Assembly: GCA_964555585.1 (NCBI GenBank)
Contig: CAZKSN010000003.1
Coordinates: 47,416-111,415, forward strand
DNA from: CAZKSN01 sp964555585
Lineage (GTDB): Bacteria; Bacillota_I; Bacilli_A; RF39; UBA660
Direction: 5' to 3'
Length of the DNA stretch: 64,000 nt
Shown here: positions 1 through 9,345 of the stretch, piece by piece
Layout of the letters: each line of letters begins with the position of its first letter
How positions within the stretch are numbered: position 1 is the first letter of the stretch
Notes under the pieces: generated by a model
Seen by the model: the letters and a program-made list of their open reading frames with translations, nothing else
What the model was told of the DNA's origin: nothing
Databases searched by the model: none
Made by a program: the position numbers and the translations under genes

Positions 1-601
1 CTATAACTTCAAAATAGTCTTCATTAGTATATTCTGTTTCATTTATAGAATTATATACTTCCAAAAATTTAGTATCTTTAATTGTATATCTTGCTATTTT
101 ATAATCTTCTTCATTTACAGTGGTATAGGTTTCATCAGTTAATAGTTTAATAATATTTTCAATACTTAGAAATGTCTGATCATAATCATTGTATATGTTT
201 ACATTATCTTTTTTAATATAGGCTGTATGAACATCATTCACTTCATAATAGATTCCCTCATTATAGTAATAATAATTTACATTATCGCGATATTTCTTTT
301 CAATTAATTCTTTATTCAGACTTTCTCTTTCTATATTCAATAGTAAAATATCAGCATCCTTAACCAATGAAATATGAGTTTTAAAATTATTATCTTTCAG
401 AACTTCAAGTTTTTCTATAATCAAAGTATCATTATCAGTATTTTGGTTATTTAAATCTTCATTGTTAACAAAATATCCCATAACCATTACAACTAAAAAT
501 AAAACAGCATATCCGACCAATGTCATTACTGCCTTATTCTTTTTCTCCTCAGGAGTCAGCTGATCCTTAGGCTTTCCTATAAAATTAAATAATTTCTTCA
601 T
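1..601 (-). CDS. Membrane-anchored hypothetical protein (3' end cut by window edge)
   Basis: An open frame runs from an ATG at 599-601 to the window edge without a stop, about 200 residues. It starts MKKLFNFIGKPKDQLTPEEK, followed by one hydrophobic segment at about residues 26-45 (VMTLVGYAVLFLVVMVMGYF). An acidic, Asn/Tyr-rich and presumably extracellular part follows. The start lies 17 bases inside the 3' end of fmt, so the two genes are probably translationally coupled. I do not recognise the family. A short cytoplasmic tail, one membrane helix and a soluble outer domain is what can be seen. The C-terminus is outside the window. Confidence 0.75.
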   Translation of the reverse strand, partial: MKKLFNFIGKPKDQLTPEEKKNKAVMTLVGYAVLFLVVMVMGYFVNNEDLNNQNTDNDTLIIEKLEVLKDNNFKTHISLVKDADILLLNIERESLNKELIEKKYRDNVNYYYYNEGIYYEVNDVHTAYIKKDNVNIYNDYDQTFLSIENIIKLLTDETYTTVNEEDYKIARYTIKDTKFLEVYNSINETEYTNEDYFEVI

Positions 602-1526
602 TGAATACCATACCTTTCAAATTTTTTCTTCCATTTAAAAATTCTTTTACATCCATTTCCTTTTTACCCTCAGGTTTGATTCTTTTTATAATTATTTCTT
701 TATCCTTGCATTGTACCCCTATTCCAGCTTTATATATATTTGTTATTTCTCCAGGTTTACCTTTTGAATTTTCACCAATTTCAGATTCTAAAATTTTTAT
801 ATTTTCTTTTTTAAGTATAGCATAACTTACCGGAAAAGGGAATAATCCGCGAATCTTATTGTATACTTCTCTAACAGGTTTATTAAAATCTATTAATTCA
901 TCTTCTCTTTTAATATTATAGGCGTATGTTGCCTCTTCATTATTTTGAGGTATACTTTCATTCGTTTTATTAAATATGCTTGGTAACACTTTAAGTAATA
1001 ACTCACTTCCTAAAATACTCAACTTATCATGAAGAGTCCCGACATTATCTTTTTCACTTATCTTAATACTTTCCTGAAAAATAATATTTCCTTCATCCAT
1101 TTTTTCATTCATATACATTATCGTAATTCCGGTTTCCACATATCCATCAATAATAGCTTTATGAATCGGAGCTCCTCCTCTTAATTTAGGAAGAAGTGAT
1201 GCATGAACATTAATGGCACCATAAAGAGGAGTTTCCAGTAAAATATTAGGAATTATCTGACCATAGGCGCATGTAATAATAATATCCGGTTTTACCTCCA
1301 ATATTCTATCATACTCATTTCTTATCTTTACTGGCTGAAACACTTCAATATTGTATTTTAAAGCTAATTCCTTTATTGGTGAAAACTTGATTTCTTTCTT
1401 TCTTCCAACTTCTTTATCCGGTTGAGTCACAACAAGAACAACACTATAATTATCTATTAAACTTTTCAATACAGGAACTGCAAATTCAGGTGTTCCCATA
1501 AATACAATTCTTTTATTATTTTTCAT
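585..1526 (-). CDS. fmt: Methionyl-tRNA formyltransferase
   Basis: It transfers the formyl group of 10-formyl-tetrahydrofolate to Met-tRNA(fMet) for translation initiation. The protein starts MKNNKRIVFMGTPEFAVPVL, typical of the family. The formyltransferase core shows the catalytic Asn-His in INVHASLLPKLRGGAP (about residues 105-120) and the Asp in MDEGN (about 142-146). A C-terminal Fmt domain follows. Length 313 residues is normal. I chose the ATG at 1526 rather than an in-frame TTG 12 bases upstream, because the TTG is part of the GGAG Shine-Dalgarno. The window also holds the related purN. Confidence 0.95.
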   Translation of the reverse strand: MKNNKRIVFMGTPEFAVPVLKSLIDNYSVVLVVTQPDKEVGRKKEIKFSPIKELALKYNIEVFQPVKIRNEYDRILEVKPDIIITCAYGQIIPNILLETPLYGAINVHASLLPKLRGGAPIHKAIIDGYVETGITIMYMNEKMDEGNIIFQESIKISEKDNVGTLHDKLSILGSELLLKVLPSIFNKTNESIPQNNEEATYAYNIKREDELIDFNKPVREVYNKIRGLFPFPVSYAILKKENIKILESEIGENSKGKPGEITNIYKAGIGVQCKDKEIIIKRIKPEGKKEMDVKEFLNGRKNLKGMVFNEEII

Positions 1527-1621
1527 AAAAAACTCCAATTATAAAATAATTATATAATAAAAATTTACATTTTACTATATAATTATTTTTATATCTTTTT
1601 ATTAAGTCTTTTATGCTTTAA

Positions 1622-2551
1622 TCAACATTTCTCAGGTACTCCATGAGCTGTTTCCGGAGTAATAAGCGTCTGTCCATTTGTGCCATTGTTGGCAAATGCA
1701 TTGACCCCTATCTCCATTTGAGACAGAAATGCGCCTATGCTTGCACTTCCTTGAGGTATAAGATTGTATCTAAATGCATCTGCACCTATCTCAAGTGTTA
1801 AGCAGCCAAAGTGAGAATCAAACGAAATTGTTAAACTTGTTAATTGATTATTTGAAAAAGCACCTTCACCATATGAGAAAATTGTATTAGGAGTACTTAA
1901 TGTTGATAAAGAGTTGTTTGAAAAAGCATAGTCTCCTATATAAGTTATACCTACTGGAAGACTTAAAGAAGTTATGCCTTTATTTTGAAAGGCGTTGTCT
2001 CCAATTCCAACTACAGGCACTTCATTTATTGTACTTGGTATTACTACTTCACTTGAACAAGCAGGACAAACTCCGCTATTATATCCTGTTATTTCTCCTA
2101 TTGACTCATTAAATACAAAACAGCTGCTGCAATCAACAGTGGATAATTCACACTCAGAAAGTTCTGGATATATTATCTCTTCTGATTCATTTGTTTTTTT
2201 TGCACATAATTCTCCATTATTTATTACAAATGAGATTTCTCCTGTCTCTGTCACTATTATTGTTGTATTTTTTAATTTCTTCCCTGAAAAAGTTATATCT
2301 ACATTTCCTTCCTTATCTAAATTCCCTTCTTCATCATATGTATATGTTGTTGTCTCTAATGTTCCTTTTTTTATTAAACTTGCTGCATATCCCTGTTCTA
2401 TTGTTTCTAATACATTTTCTACTTCTACTTCAAATGCATTTGTCTTTGCTTCTTTGAATACCTTCAATATCTTTGGTACTGCTATTACTACTAATAATGC
2501 CAGTATTGCTATTACTGCTAACAGTTCTATTAATGTAAAACCTTTTTTCAT
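1622..2551 (-). CDS. Pseudopilin-type surface protein with BspA-like leucine-rich repeats (short copy)
   Basis: The 309-residue protein starts with a class III (type IV pilin) leader, MKKG/FTLIELLAVIAILALLV, with Glu at +5 and a hydrophobic N-terminal helix. A prepilin peptidase would cleave after G4. A pilin-like middle domain with Cys pairs follows. From about residue 160 there are short BspA/LRR_5-type repeats of the form AFxxNxLTSLxIPxx. The last ends in a Cys. It is the shorter of two tandem paralogues. An adhesin or surface-sensor role is inference from the BspA family. The first 35 residues are almost identical to those of the gene at 2706. Confidence 0.85.
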   Translation of the reverse strand: MKKGFTLIELLAVIAILALLVVIAVPKILKVFKEAKTNAFEVEVENVLETIEQGYAASLIKKGTLETTTYTYDEEGNLDKEGNVDITFSGKKLKNTTIIVTETGEISFVINNGELCAKKTNESEEIIYPELSECELSTVDCSSCFVFNESIGEITGYNSGVCPACSSEVVIPSTINEVPVVGIGDNAFQNKGITSLSLPVGITYIGDYAFSNNSLSTLSTPNTIFSYGEGAFSNNQLTSLTISFDSHFGCLTLEIGADAFRYNLIPQGSASIGAFLSQMEIGVNAFANNGTNGQTLITPETAHGVPEKC

Positions 2552-2662
2552 TGTATTTCTCCTATTATAGCATTATTTTACTATAGTATTTACATGAAAT
2601 CAACATTAAATATTTACTGGATTAATGTCAACATCAATTTTAAGAGAAATTTCTTCCAATAT
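2446..2662. repeat. Copy 1 of a tandem duplication (pilin 5' end + priA 3' end)
   Basis: This stretch holds the first about 105 bases of the pilin gene at 1622, its RBS region and a priA-derived tail. It matches 3965..4200 almost base for base near the start codon and over the following ctatagtatttacatgaaat block, then more loosely into priA sequence. The similarity crosses gene boundaries, which points to duplication of a segment rather than convergence. Confidence 0.85.
2606..2662 (-). pseudogene. Remnant of the priA 3' end
   Basis: Read on the minus strand this gives ILEEISLKIDVDINPVNI and a TAA stop. The end of the real PriA is ILEEI, then an 8-residue stretch, then LKIDIDINPVSI and a TAA. 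The remnant lies upstream of the short pilin gene exactly as the real priA end lies upstream of the long one. It is a fossil of the duplication that made the two pilin genes. It has no function that I can see. Confidence 0.8.
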
Positions 2663-2705
2663 TTAATAACCATATAATAAAAAAATATTTACAATAATGT
2701 AAATA

Positions 2706-4070
2706 TTATCTTAAATATACAGGTGTTATTGTTGTATTTTTATTTGAGCCATTGTAGGCAAAAGCTTCAGAACCTATTGTTACCGCTCCTGAAGTATTAT
2801 CAATAGTGGCATTACCCTGCAGAATATAATTATGTTTAAAAGCAGAACTCTCAATTGATGTAACACTATTTGGAATGGCAATACTTGAAAGTTGATTTGA
2901 ATTGAATGCATAAGTTTTTATAGTTGTTACCGTATTCGGAATGGTTATACTACTGATATTTGTTCCACTAAAAGCACTTCTCCCTATTATTATTACATTG
3001 TTCGGTATTACAACACCTGATTTCTTCCACCCGCCATAACTAATTAAATATGAAGTGTTTTCTGACCCATCCGGATTTCTTGCATAAATAAAAGCTTTAT
3101 CATCAGGTAAAAGATTATCATTGCAAATTCCTGCTCCAATTGAAGTAACACTATTCGGTATTGTTATATTTGTCAATTGATTGTTATCAAATACTTCATC
3201 CCCGAGAGTTGTAACACTATTAGGAATTACTACATTTGTTAATTGATTTACATAAAAAGCACTATTTCCAATAGTAATTATTCCATTTTCCAAAGTCAAA
3301 CTTGTCAATTGATTGGACTGAAATGCAAAATACTGTATGTTTTCAACATTTCCTGGAATAGTTAAACTGGTTAACTGGTTATTAGAAAAGGCAAAAGTTC
3401 CTATCGAAATTAATCCTTCACCCAATGTCAAATTAGAAATCTGATTGGACTGAAATGCAAAGGTTTCTATTGTCTCAACATTATCTGGAATTACTACACC
3501 TGTAAGCTGACTGGATTGAAAAGCATTTGCTCCGATTACTGTTACTTCTACTTCTCCGATTGTTTCAGGAATTACAACAGAACTTGGACAATTTTCATTT
3601 GTATAATCATAATCAGTTATTGTTCCACTATTAAAAGTAAAACAACTTTCAGCAGTAGGATAAACCAAACATTCTCCAATAGGTATTTTCTCTATCGTAA
3701 TTTCAGAAGAACTTGTACCTTTAGTTGCACAGTAGCCATCTCTGTATATTGCTATTTTAATTAATCCGTCACTTGTTATATTTATTTCTCCATCCTGTAT
3801 GATTCTTCCCGAAAAATTCAATTCTACAGGCCCCGTTTTAGATTCCACTCCATTTTTATATGAAATTGTAGTTTCATCAGAATCTCCATTAAATAAACTT
3901 TTTGCATAACCCTGCTTTGCTGCATTTACAATGTTTTTTGCCTCTACTTCAAAAGCATTTGTTTTTGCTTCATTGAATAACTGCAATATCTTTGGTACTG
4001 CTATTACTACTAATAATGCCAGTATTGCTATTACTGCCAATAATTCTATTAATGTAAAACCTTTTTTCAT
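2706..4070 (-). CDS. Pseudopilin-type surface protein with BspA-like leucine-rich repeats (long copy)
   Basis: This 454-residue protein has the same MKKG/FTLIELLAVIAILALL leader as its neighbour. A pilin-like domain with CFTFN and a Cys near residue 160 follows. About ten BspA/LRR_5-type repeats come next (VIPDNVETIETFAFQSNQI and variants, residues about 165-445). The repeats resemble those of bacterial and Trichomonas BspA surface proteins, which bind host or matrix ligands; any such role here is inference. It ends close to the priA fossil of the other copy. No pilus assembly ATPase or prepilin peptidase is encoded in the window. Confidence 0.85.
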   Translation of the reverse strand: MKKGFTLIELLAVIAILALLVVIAVPKILQLFNEAKTNAFEVEAKNIVNAAKQGYAKSLFNGDSDETTISYKNGVESKTGPVELNFSGRIIQDGEINITSDGLIKIAIYRDGYCATKGTSSSEITIEKIPIGECLVYPTAESCFTFNSGTITDYDYTNENCPSSVVIPETIGEVEVTVIGANAFQSSQLTGVVIPDNVETIETFAFQSNQISNLTLGEGLISIGTFAFSNNQLTSLTIPGNVENIQYFAFQSNQLTSLTLENGIITIGNSAFYVNQLTNVVIPNSVTTLGDEVFDNNQLTNITIPNSVTSIGAGICNDNLLPDDKAFIYARNPDGSENTSYLISYGGWKKSGVVIPNNVIIIGRSAFSGTNISSITIPNTVTTIKTYAFNSNQLSSIAIPNSVTSIESSAFKHNYILQGNATIDNTSGAVTIGSEAFAYNGSNKNTTITPVYLR

Positions 4071-4200
4071 TACATTACTCCTATTATAAGTATTATTCTA
4101 CTATAGTATTTACATGAAATCAACATTTAAATACTTACTGGATTAATGTCAATATCAATCTTGAGATCATCATTAATAAAGTTATTTTTAATCTCTTCCA
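3965..4200. repeat. Copy 2 of a tandem duplication (pilin 5' end + priA 3' end)
   Basis: This is the partner of 2446..2662. It contains the start of the long pilin gene, the shared spacer with ctatagtatttacatgaaat, and the genuine 3' end of priA. Because it holds the functional priA end, this copy is the parental side of the duplication. Confidence 0.85.
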
Positions 4201-6304
4201 ATATTTCAAATAAATTTTCTGCTTTTCTATATTTAATAATTATTTGAAAATGATAATTATTTTTCAATTTAAATACCCTGGCAGTGGATGGACCCAATAC
4301 AATAAAGTTATTATTTAAAACTTTTAATAAATAATTTTTTATCTTGTTGCTTTCATCTCTTGCTTTTTCGTAATGCTTACTTATTATCTTAATGGATATC
4401 AAATAAAAATATGGAGGATATTTCAGATTTTTTCTAATATTCATCTCATAATTATAATACGGAATATAATCAAAGTTTTTAATAAATCTTAAAACATAGT
4501 TATCAGGATTAAATGTTTGAATAATAACTTCACCAGGCAGATTGTATCTTGCACTTCTTCCGCTTGTCTGCATCAATAGTTCAAAAGTTCTTTCACTACT
4601 TCTGAAATCCGGCATGGATAAAGAGGAATCTATATTTAGAATTCCCACTAATGTGACATTTGGAAAATTCAATCCTTTGGATATCATTTGAGTTCCAACT
4701 AAAATATCATATTCATGATTCTTAAAACTCTCAATCAGTTTTTGGTGACTACCTTTTGTACTTGTAGTATCCAAATCCATTCTTAGTATTCTTGCAGCTG
4801 GAAAAGTTTCATTCAGTAAATTTTCTAATTTTTCTGTTCCCATACCAAGTGTTTTTATTGATTCGTTTTTACAGTTAGGACATGTTTCACTCATTGTTTC
4901 TCTATAGCCACATAAGTGACAAGTCAATGAATTGCTTGTTTTATGATAGATTAAAGAAATGTCACAATTTGGACATTTGTGTACAAAGCCACAGTTGGAA
5001 CAACTAATAAATGTTGAATAGCCTCTTCTGTTAAGTAATATGATTGCCTGCTCATTTCTTGATAAACATGAATCTATTTTTTCCTTTAACAGCTCACTAA
5101 TGATAAAATTTCTTTTTTTAACTTCATTAGTCATGTCCACTAAAGTAATTTCTGGTAAATTATTATTTATTCTTTTATCTAAAGTTATTAACTTAAATAC
5201 TCCTTTAACTGCTCTGGAATATTGTTCTAATGAAGGAGTGGCACTTCCAAGTAAACAAAGAGCATTATTATATTCACAGCGTTTAAAAGCCACATCAATC
5301 GCATTATATTTAGGAGTGTTTTCCTGTTTATACGTTGAACTTTGACATTCATCAATAATTATTAAGCCTAGGTTCTTAAGCGGGGCGAATACTGCACTTC
5401 TAGCTCCAACTACAACTGATATTTCTCCCTTGAATATCCTTCTATATTCATCATATTTTTCTCCTTCACTTAAACGTGAGTGAAGAACAGCCACCTTTTC
5501 TCCGAATTTTCCTTTAAATCTTGAAATAATTTGAGGAGTTAAGCTAATCTCAGGGACTAGCATTAAAGCAGTCTTACCTTTTTTAAGAACATTATCTATT
5601 ACTTTTATGTATACTTCCGTTTTTCCACTTCCCGTTACTCCATACAGTAATATTTTATTATTATCTTTAGTATTTATAATTTCATTATAGACTTTTTCTT
5701 GAAGTTCAGTCAGACTGATGCCTATTGTTTCTTCACTAATAAACTCTATTTGTCTGCTCACTTCTTTTTTTACTTCCACAATTACATTGGATTTTATTAA
5801 ATTACTTACAACACTGGATTTTATTTCACTTTTTTTAACAGTTTCTTTTGCTTTTAAAAACTCTATAATTTCTATTTCTTTTTTTCTTCTTTGATGACTT
5901 TCAATATAATTTAATAAATTTATATTTTTATTTAGTTTAATATAAGTATCATATTTCCTGTTGATATTTGTTTTTTGAGATGCTTTTAAAGCTTTAGGAA
6001 GCATTATTTGATAACAGGATATCAAGTTGGATAAGGTAAGAGATTTAATGTATTTTCCCAATTCCAATAATTCTTCATTAAGATAAAAATCTTTTTCAAC
6101 TATTTTATATATTTCTCTGTAACTGACAGCTTTTTCCTTATTTTTATGTATTTTTAAAACAAAACCTTCTACTATTGTTTTACCAAAAGGAACTAATACT
6201 TTATGCCCCACCTTAATTTCATGAATAATATTTTCAGGGATTAAATAATCAAATGTCTTGTCAAGATCTTTAACATTATATTCAATAATTACACTTGCAT
6301 ACAT
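4127..6304 (-). CDS. priA: Primosomal protein N', replication restart helicase PriA
   Basis: PriA is a 3'-5' helicase that reloads the replisome at stalled forks. The 725-residue protein has an N-terminal DNA-binding domain, Walker A LLYGVTGSGKTEVYIKV at about 221-237, and a Walker B region near residue 318. Between the helicase lobes (about 431-478) lies the zinc module with eight Cys (CSNCGFVHKCPNC, CHLCGY, CPNC). The usual DEEH of motif II is DECQ here, which is unusual. The length is somewhat below that of Bacillus PriA (about 800). Its last bases are duplicated at 2606..2662. Confidence 0.95.
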   Translation of the reverse strand: MYASVIIEYNVKDLDKTFDYLIPENIIHEIKVGHKVLVPFGKTIVEGFVLKIHKNKEKAVSYREIYKIVEKDFYLNEELLELGKYIKSLTLSNLISCYQIMLPKALKASQKTNINRKYDTYIKLNKNINLLNYIESHQRRKKEIEIIEFLKAKETVKKSEIKSSVVSNLIKSNVIVEVKKEVSRQIEFISEETIGISLTELQEKVYNEIINTKDNNKILLYGVTGSGKTEVYIKVIDNVLKKGKTALMLVPEISLTPQIISRFKGKFGEKVAVLHSRLSEGEKYDEYRRIFKGEISVVVGARSAVFAPLKNLGLIIIDECQSSTYKQENTPKYNAIDVAFKRCEYNNALCLLGSATPSLEQYSRAVKGVFKLITLDKRINNNLPEITLVDMTNEVKKRNFIISELLKEKIDSCLSRNEQAIILLNRRGYSTFISCSNCGFVHKCPNCDISLIYHKTSNSLTCHLCGYRETMSETCPNCKNESIKTLGMGTEKLENLLNETFPAARILRMDLDTTSTKGSHQKLIESFKNHEYDILVGTQMISKGLNFPNVTLVGILNIDSSLSMPDFRSSERTFELLMQTSGRSARYNLPGEVIIQTFNPDNYVLRFIKNFDYIPYYNYEMNIRKNLKYPPYFYLISIKIISKHYEKARDESNKIKNYLLKVLNNNFIVLGPSTARVFKLKNNYHFQIIIKYRKAENLFEILEEIKNNFINDDLKIDIDINPVSI

Positions 6305-6315
6305 GATTCACCTTG

Positions 6316-6819
6316 TTAAAAGATATCCAATAACTGATCTAGCTTATCAATTACTTTAAAACCTTTGGATTCCAATTCAATGGAAAATCTTACTCCAATC
6401 CCGCCTTCTTTTTCCCATTCAGTTAAATTCTGAGAGTAGTCATCCACTAGAATTGCATCCTTGCTGTGAACCATTTTTGTCTTTGATATTTCTTTTGGAA
6501 CAATAATTATTGTAATATCTTTAAAATAATTTCTTATAAAATTCACCTTCAATATTCCTTCTTCCAAAGAATTCACATGAGTCAGCAGGCTTATTATAAA
6601 TCTATTTGACTTTATCAGTTTATTAATGCATTTTATGCTGTCTCTAAGAATATATTTTTTATCTATCATTTTTGAGTAATCATACTTTGCCAGAAATTCT
6701 GTTTTAGCTTTTGTATCACTCATGTCAATATTATTGTCATTGAAAGCCTTGTATACCAAAGGTATGGTATCCAGTATAACTCCATCAAAATCTATGTATA
6801 ATTCTTTCTTACTATTCAT
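6316..6819 (-). CDS. HAD-superfamily phosphatase, possibly 5'-nucleotidase-like
   Basis: The 167-residue protein has the HAD nucleophile motif DFDGVILDT at about residues 10-18. It also has a Thr/His motif II candidate (LLTHVNS) and the acidic motif ILVDDYSQNL near residue 123. The small size and the VDDYSQN motif fit cytosolic HAD nucleotidases, but the substrate cannot be told. It lies 11 bases upstream of priA in the same direction and is probably co-transcribed. Confidence 0.75.
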   Translation of the reverse strand: MNSKKELYIDFDGVILDTIPLVYKAFNDNNIDMSDTKAKTEFLAKYDYSKMIDKKYILRDSIKCINKLIKSNRFIISLLTHVNSLEEGILKVNFIRNYFKDITIIIVPKEISKTKMVHSKDAILVDDYSQNLTEWEKEGGIGVRFSIELESKGFKVIDKLDQLLDIF

Positions 6820-6872
6820 TTATCTCACCTAATTTCATTATACAATAATAATTTATTCTTCGCTATAAATAA

Positions 6873-6894
6873 AAAAAACCATAAATGGTTTTTT
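6873..6894 (-). terminator. Intrinsic terminator after the CmpB-like gene
   Basis: The perfect inverted repeat aaaaaacc-ataaa-tggttttt-t overlaps the stop codon of the minus-strand gene ending at 6893. A T-rich tail follows in that direction. Confidence 0.7.
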
Positions 6895-7558
6895 ATTTTA
6901 ATTTATTTTTAATTCTTTTATATAATATTTTAAAGTCTGGAAAAGAAATAACCAGTCTTTTCGTTAATAAAGTTGATTTCAGTAATTCTTTTTTTACCAG
7001 TTCACTTATTTCTTCAGTTGAATCCTTTGTAGTGATTTTTATTCTATTTTTTATTTTAAATAAAATTATCAATGTTATTAATAAATCAAAAATAAATATT
7101 GACAGCAGAATTAAACTTACAATTTCAATTATATCTGAACTCAATAAATTTATTTTATCAATTAAAATAGGATTAATAAGATATAACAAAAAAATACAGC
7201 CAAGTCCGAATAATATTAAATTCAACAGGCAAATTCTTCCATTAATATTAAATTTATTATTACTGTAGTCCCACCATCTTGCTTTAAACAATAATTCCAT
7301 AAAAAAACTGATTAAATATTCTACAGACCCACATATAATCATAGATTCAAAGAATATAAAAAGAGGATGAGCAACCTTGTCTGAAAGTAACAACATTACC
7401 AGGACACTTCCAATTCCATAAATAGGAAGATAAGGTCCTATTAAAAATCCTCTATTTACTATTTTTTTTGTTTCAATAAATATTAAAATTATTTCTGATA
7501 TCCAACCAATGAAAGAATAAATAAAGAATAATAAAATATATAATTGAATTGTTTCCAT
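6893..7558 (-). CDS. CmpB-like multi-pass membrane protein (putative ABC-transporter type IV family)
   Basis: The 221-residue protein starts METIQLYILLFFIYSFIGWI and has about five to six hydrophobic segments. Family features are RGFLIGPYLPIYG (about 36-48), the WDYSN block (about 97) and NINGRICLL (about 104-112). These fit the putative ABC-transporter type IV (CmpB, PF06541) family of Bacillota. Function is unknown in the family. A charged C-terminal tail of about 50 residues follows the last helix. It stands alone between aspS and the HAD gene. Confidence 0.75.
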   Translation of the reverse strand: METIQLYILLFFIYSFIGWISEIILIFIETKKIVNRGFLIGPYLPIYGIGSVLVMLLLSDKVAHPLFIFFESMIICGSVEYLISFFMELLFKARWWDYSNNKFNINGRICLLNLILFGLGCIFLLYLINPILIDKINLLSSDIIEIVSLILLSIFIFDLLITLIILFKIKNRIKITTKDSTEEISELVKKELLKSTLLTKRLVISFPDFKILYKRIKNKLK

Positions 7559-7599
7559 AGTTACTCCTCTTTATAATTCTATTAATTATTATACCATAT

Positions 7600-9345
7600 T
7601 TAAATAATTTTTATATGAACTTCTTTTAATTGCTGTTCTGTAACTTCGCTTGGAGATCCCATTAACAAATCCTGAGCATTATTATTCATTGGAAAAGCTA
7701 TGGTTTCTTTAATATTTTTTTCATCCTTAAGCAGCATGATTATTCTGTCAACACCAGGTGCCATTCCTGCATGAGGAGGAGCACCATATTGAAAAGCATT
7801 ATATAGAGATTTAAATTTATTTTCTAACACTTCCTGATCATAGCCTGCTATTTCAAATGCCTTTTTCATAATATTTATATCATGGTTTCTTACCGCTCCG
7901 CTGGATAGTTCTATTCCATTGCAAACAACATCATATTGATATGCAACAATATCTTCAGGTTTTTTGTTCAATAAACTGTCCATTCCTCCCTGTGGCATAC
8001 TGAACGGATTATGTGTAAAATCAATTCTATTTTCCTCTTCATTGAATTCATACATTGGGAAATCAACAATAAAGCAAAATTCAATTCTATTCTCAGCTAT
8101 TAGATCTAATTTTCTACCTAATTCCATCCTTATTTGACCTGCAAAATTGTTTGCATTGTTTTTATCAGCTATAAAAAAGATAACACTGTTTGACTTTAAA
8201 TTACAGATTTCTATCAATTCTTTTCTTTCCTTATCCGATAGAAATTTATCTATCGGTCCAGAAAACGTCATATCTTCATTTACCTTAAAATAACCAATGC
8301 CTGGCATTCCAATACTGGAAGCATATGAGACAATCTCATTAAACCATGAGTTTGACTTATCAGCTAAATCATCTATTTTTATTCCTCTTACAGTTATGCC
8401 TCTAAAAGGTTTGAATTCTGAATCTTTAAATATTTCTGACAAATCAATTATCTCCAACGGATTTCTTAAATCCGGTTTGTCTGTACCATATTTAAGCATT
8501 GAATCTTTATATGCAATTCTTCTGAATGGTTTAGAACTTATTTCTTTATCACTGAATTTTGAGAATGTTTCATACAATACCTCTTCAGCCACTTCATATA
8601 CATCTTCTGCAGTTGCAAAAGACATTTCAAAGTCCAATTGATAAAATTCACCGGGAGTTCTATCGCTTCTCCCATCTTCATCTCTGAAACAAGGAGCAAT
8701 CTGGAAATATCTGTTAAAACCACTTACCATTAATAACTGTTTAAATATTTGAGGTGCTTGAGGCAGTACATAAAATTTACCTTTATGCTTCCTTGATGGA
8801 ATTAAAAATTCACGAGCTCCTTCAGGAGAGGAAGCAGATAATATTGGAGTCTGTATTTCATGAAAACCCAAAGTTCTCATTTTACTTCTTAAAAAATCTA
8901 TCACTTTGCTTCTGAAAATAATATTTTCATGTACTTTAGGATTTCTTAAATCCAGAAATCTGTATTTTAACCTTAATTCTTCATTCACCTCATTGGAAGA
9001 AAATATTTCAAATGGAAGAGGCTTATTTACTCTACTTAAAATATCCACTTTTCTTACCAGTATTTCTATTTTTCCTGTATTAAGTTTTAAATTATAATCT
9101 TCTTCATCTCTTTTTCTAACAATTCCATGAGCTGTTATTACAGATTCTTTAGTAAGATTAAAAAAAATTGAGTCATCATTACTTACCAGCTGTACAATTC
9201 CTCTTTCATCTCTTAAATCTACAAATAATATCCCACCATGATCTCTAATATTTTCAACCCAGCCGGAAACTCTTATTTCTTTATCAATAAGTTTTTCATT
9301 TACTTCTCCACAATAATCTGTGCGATATATATTTTCTTTTATCAT
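7600..9345 (-). CDS. aspS: Aspartyl-tRNA synthetase, probably non-discriminating
   Basis: A class II synthetase of 581 residues with an N-terminal OB-fold anticodon-binding domain (RVSGWVENIRDHGGILFVDL, about 26-45). Motif 2 is FRDEDGRSDRTPGEFYQLD near residue 222, followed by a GAD-type insertion. Motif 3 is GAPPHAGMAPGVDRIIMLL near 525. The RTPGEFYQLD form of motif 2 resembles alphaproteobacterial AspRS from memory. Its start overlaps the gatB stop by four bases (ATGA). Linkage to GatCAB under an Asn-type T-box suggests that it also charges tRNA(Asn) with Asp. That is inference. Confidence 0.95.
   Translation of the reverse strand: MIKENIYRTDYCGEVNEKLIDKEIRVSGWVENIRDHGGILFVDLRDERGIVQLVSNDDSIFFNLTKESVITAHGIVRKRDEEDYNLKLNTGKIEILVRKVDILSRVNKPLPFEIFSSNEVNEELRLKYRFLDLRNPKVHENIIFRSKVIDFLRSKMRTLGFHEIQTPILSASSPEGAREFLIPSRKHKGKFYVLPQAPQIFKQLLMVSGFNRYFQIAPCFRDEDGRSDRTPGEFYQLDFEMSFATAEDVYEVAEEVLYETFSKFSDKEISSKPFRRIAYKDSMLKYGTDKPDLRNPLEIIDLSEIFKDSEFKPFRGITVRGIKIDDLADKSNSWFNEIVSYASSIGMPGIGYFKVNEDMTFSGPIDKFLSDKERKELIEICNLKSNSVIFFIADKNNANNFAGQIRMELGRKLDLIAENRIEFCFIVDFPMYEFNEEENRIDFTHNPFSMPQGGMDSLLNKKPEDIVAYQYDVVCNGIELSSGAVRNHDINIMKKAFEIAGYDQEVLENKFKSLYNAFQYGAPPHAGMAPGVDRIIMLLKDEKNIKETIAFPMNNNAQDLLMGSPSEVTEQQLKEVHIKII

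Noticed and set aside
5040..5345. Plus-strand open frame inside priA
   Set aside because: It is antisense to strong PriA motifs and has no RBS. Other plus-strand frames inside aspS, dnaB, leuS, ung and similar genes were dropped for the same reason.
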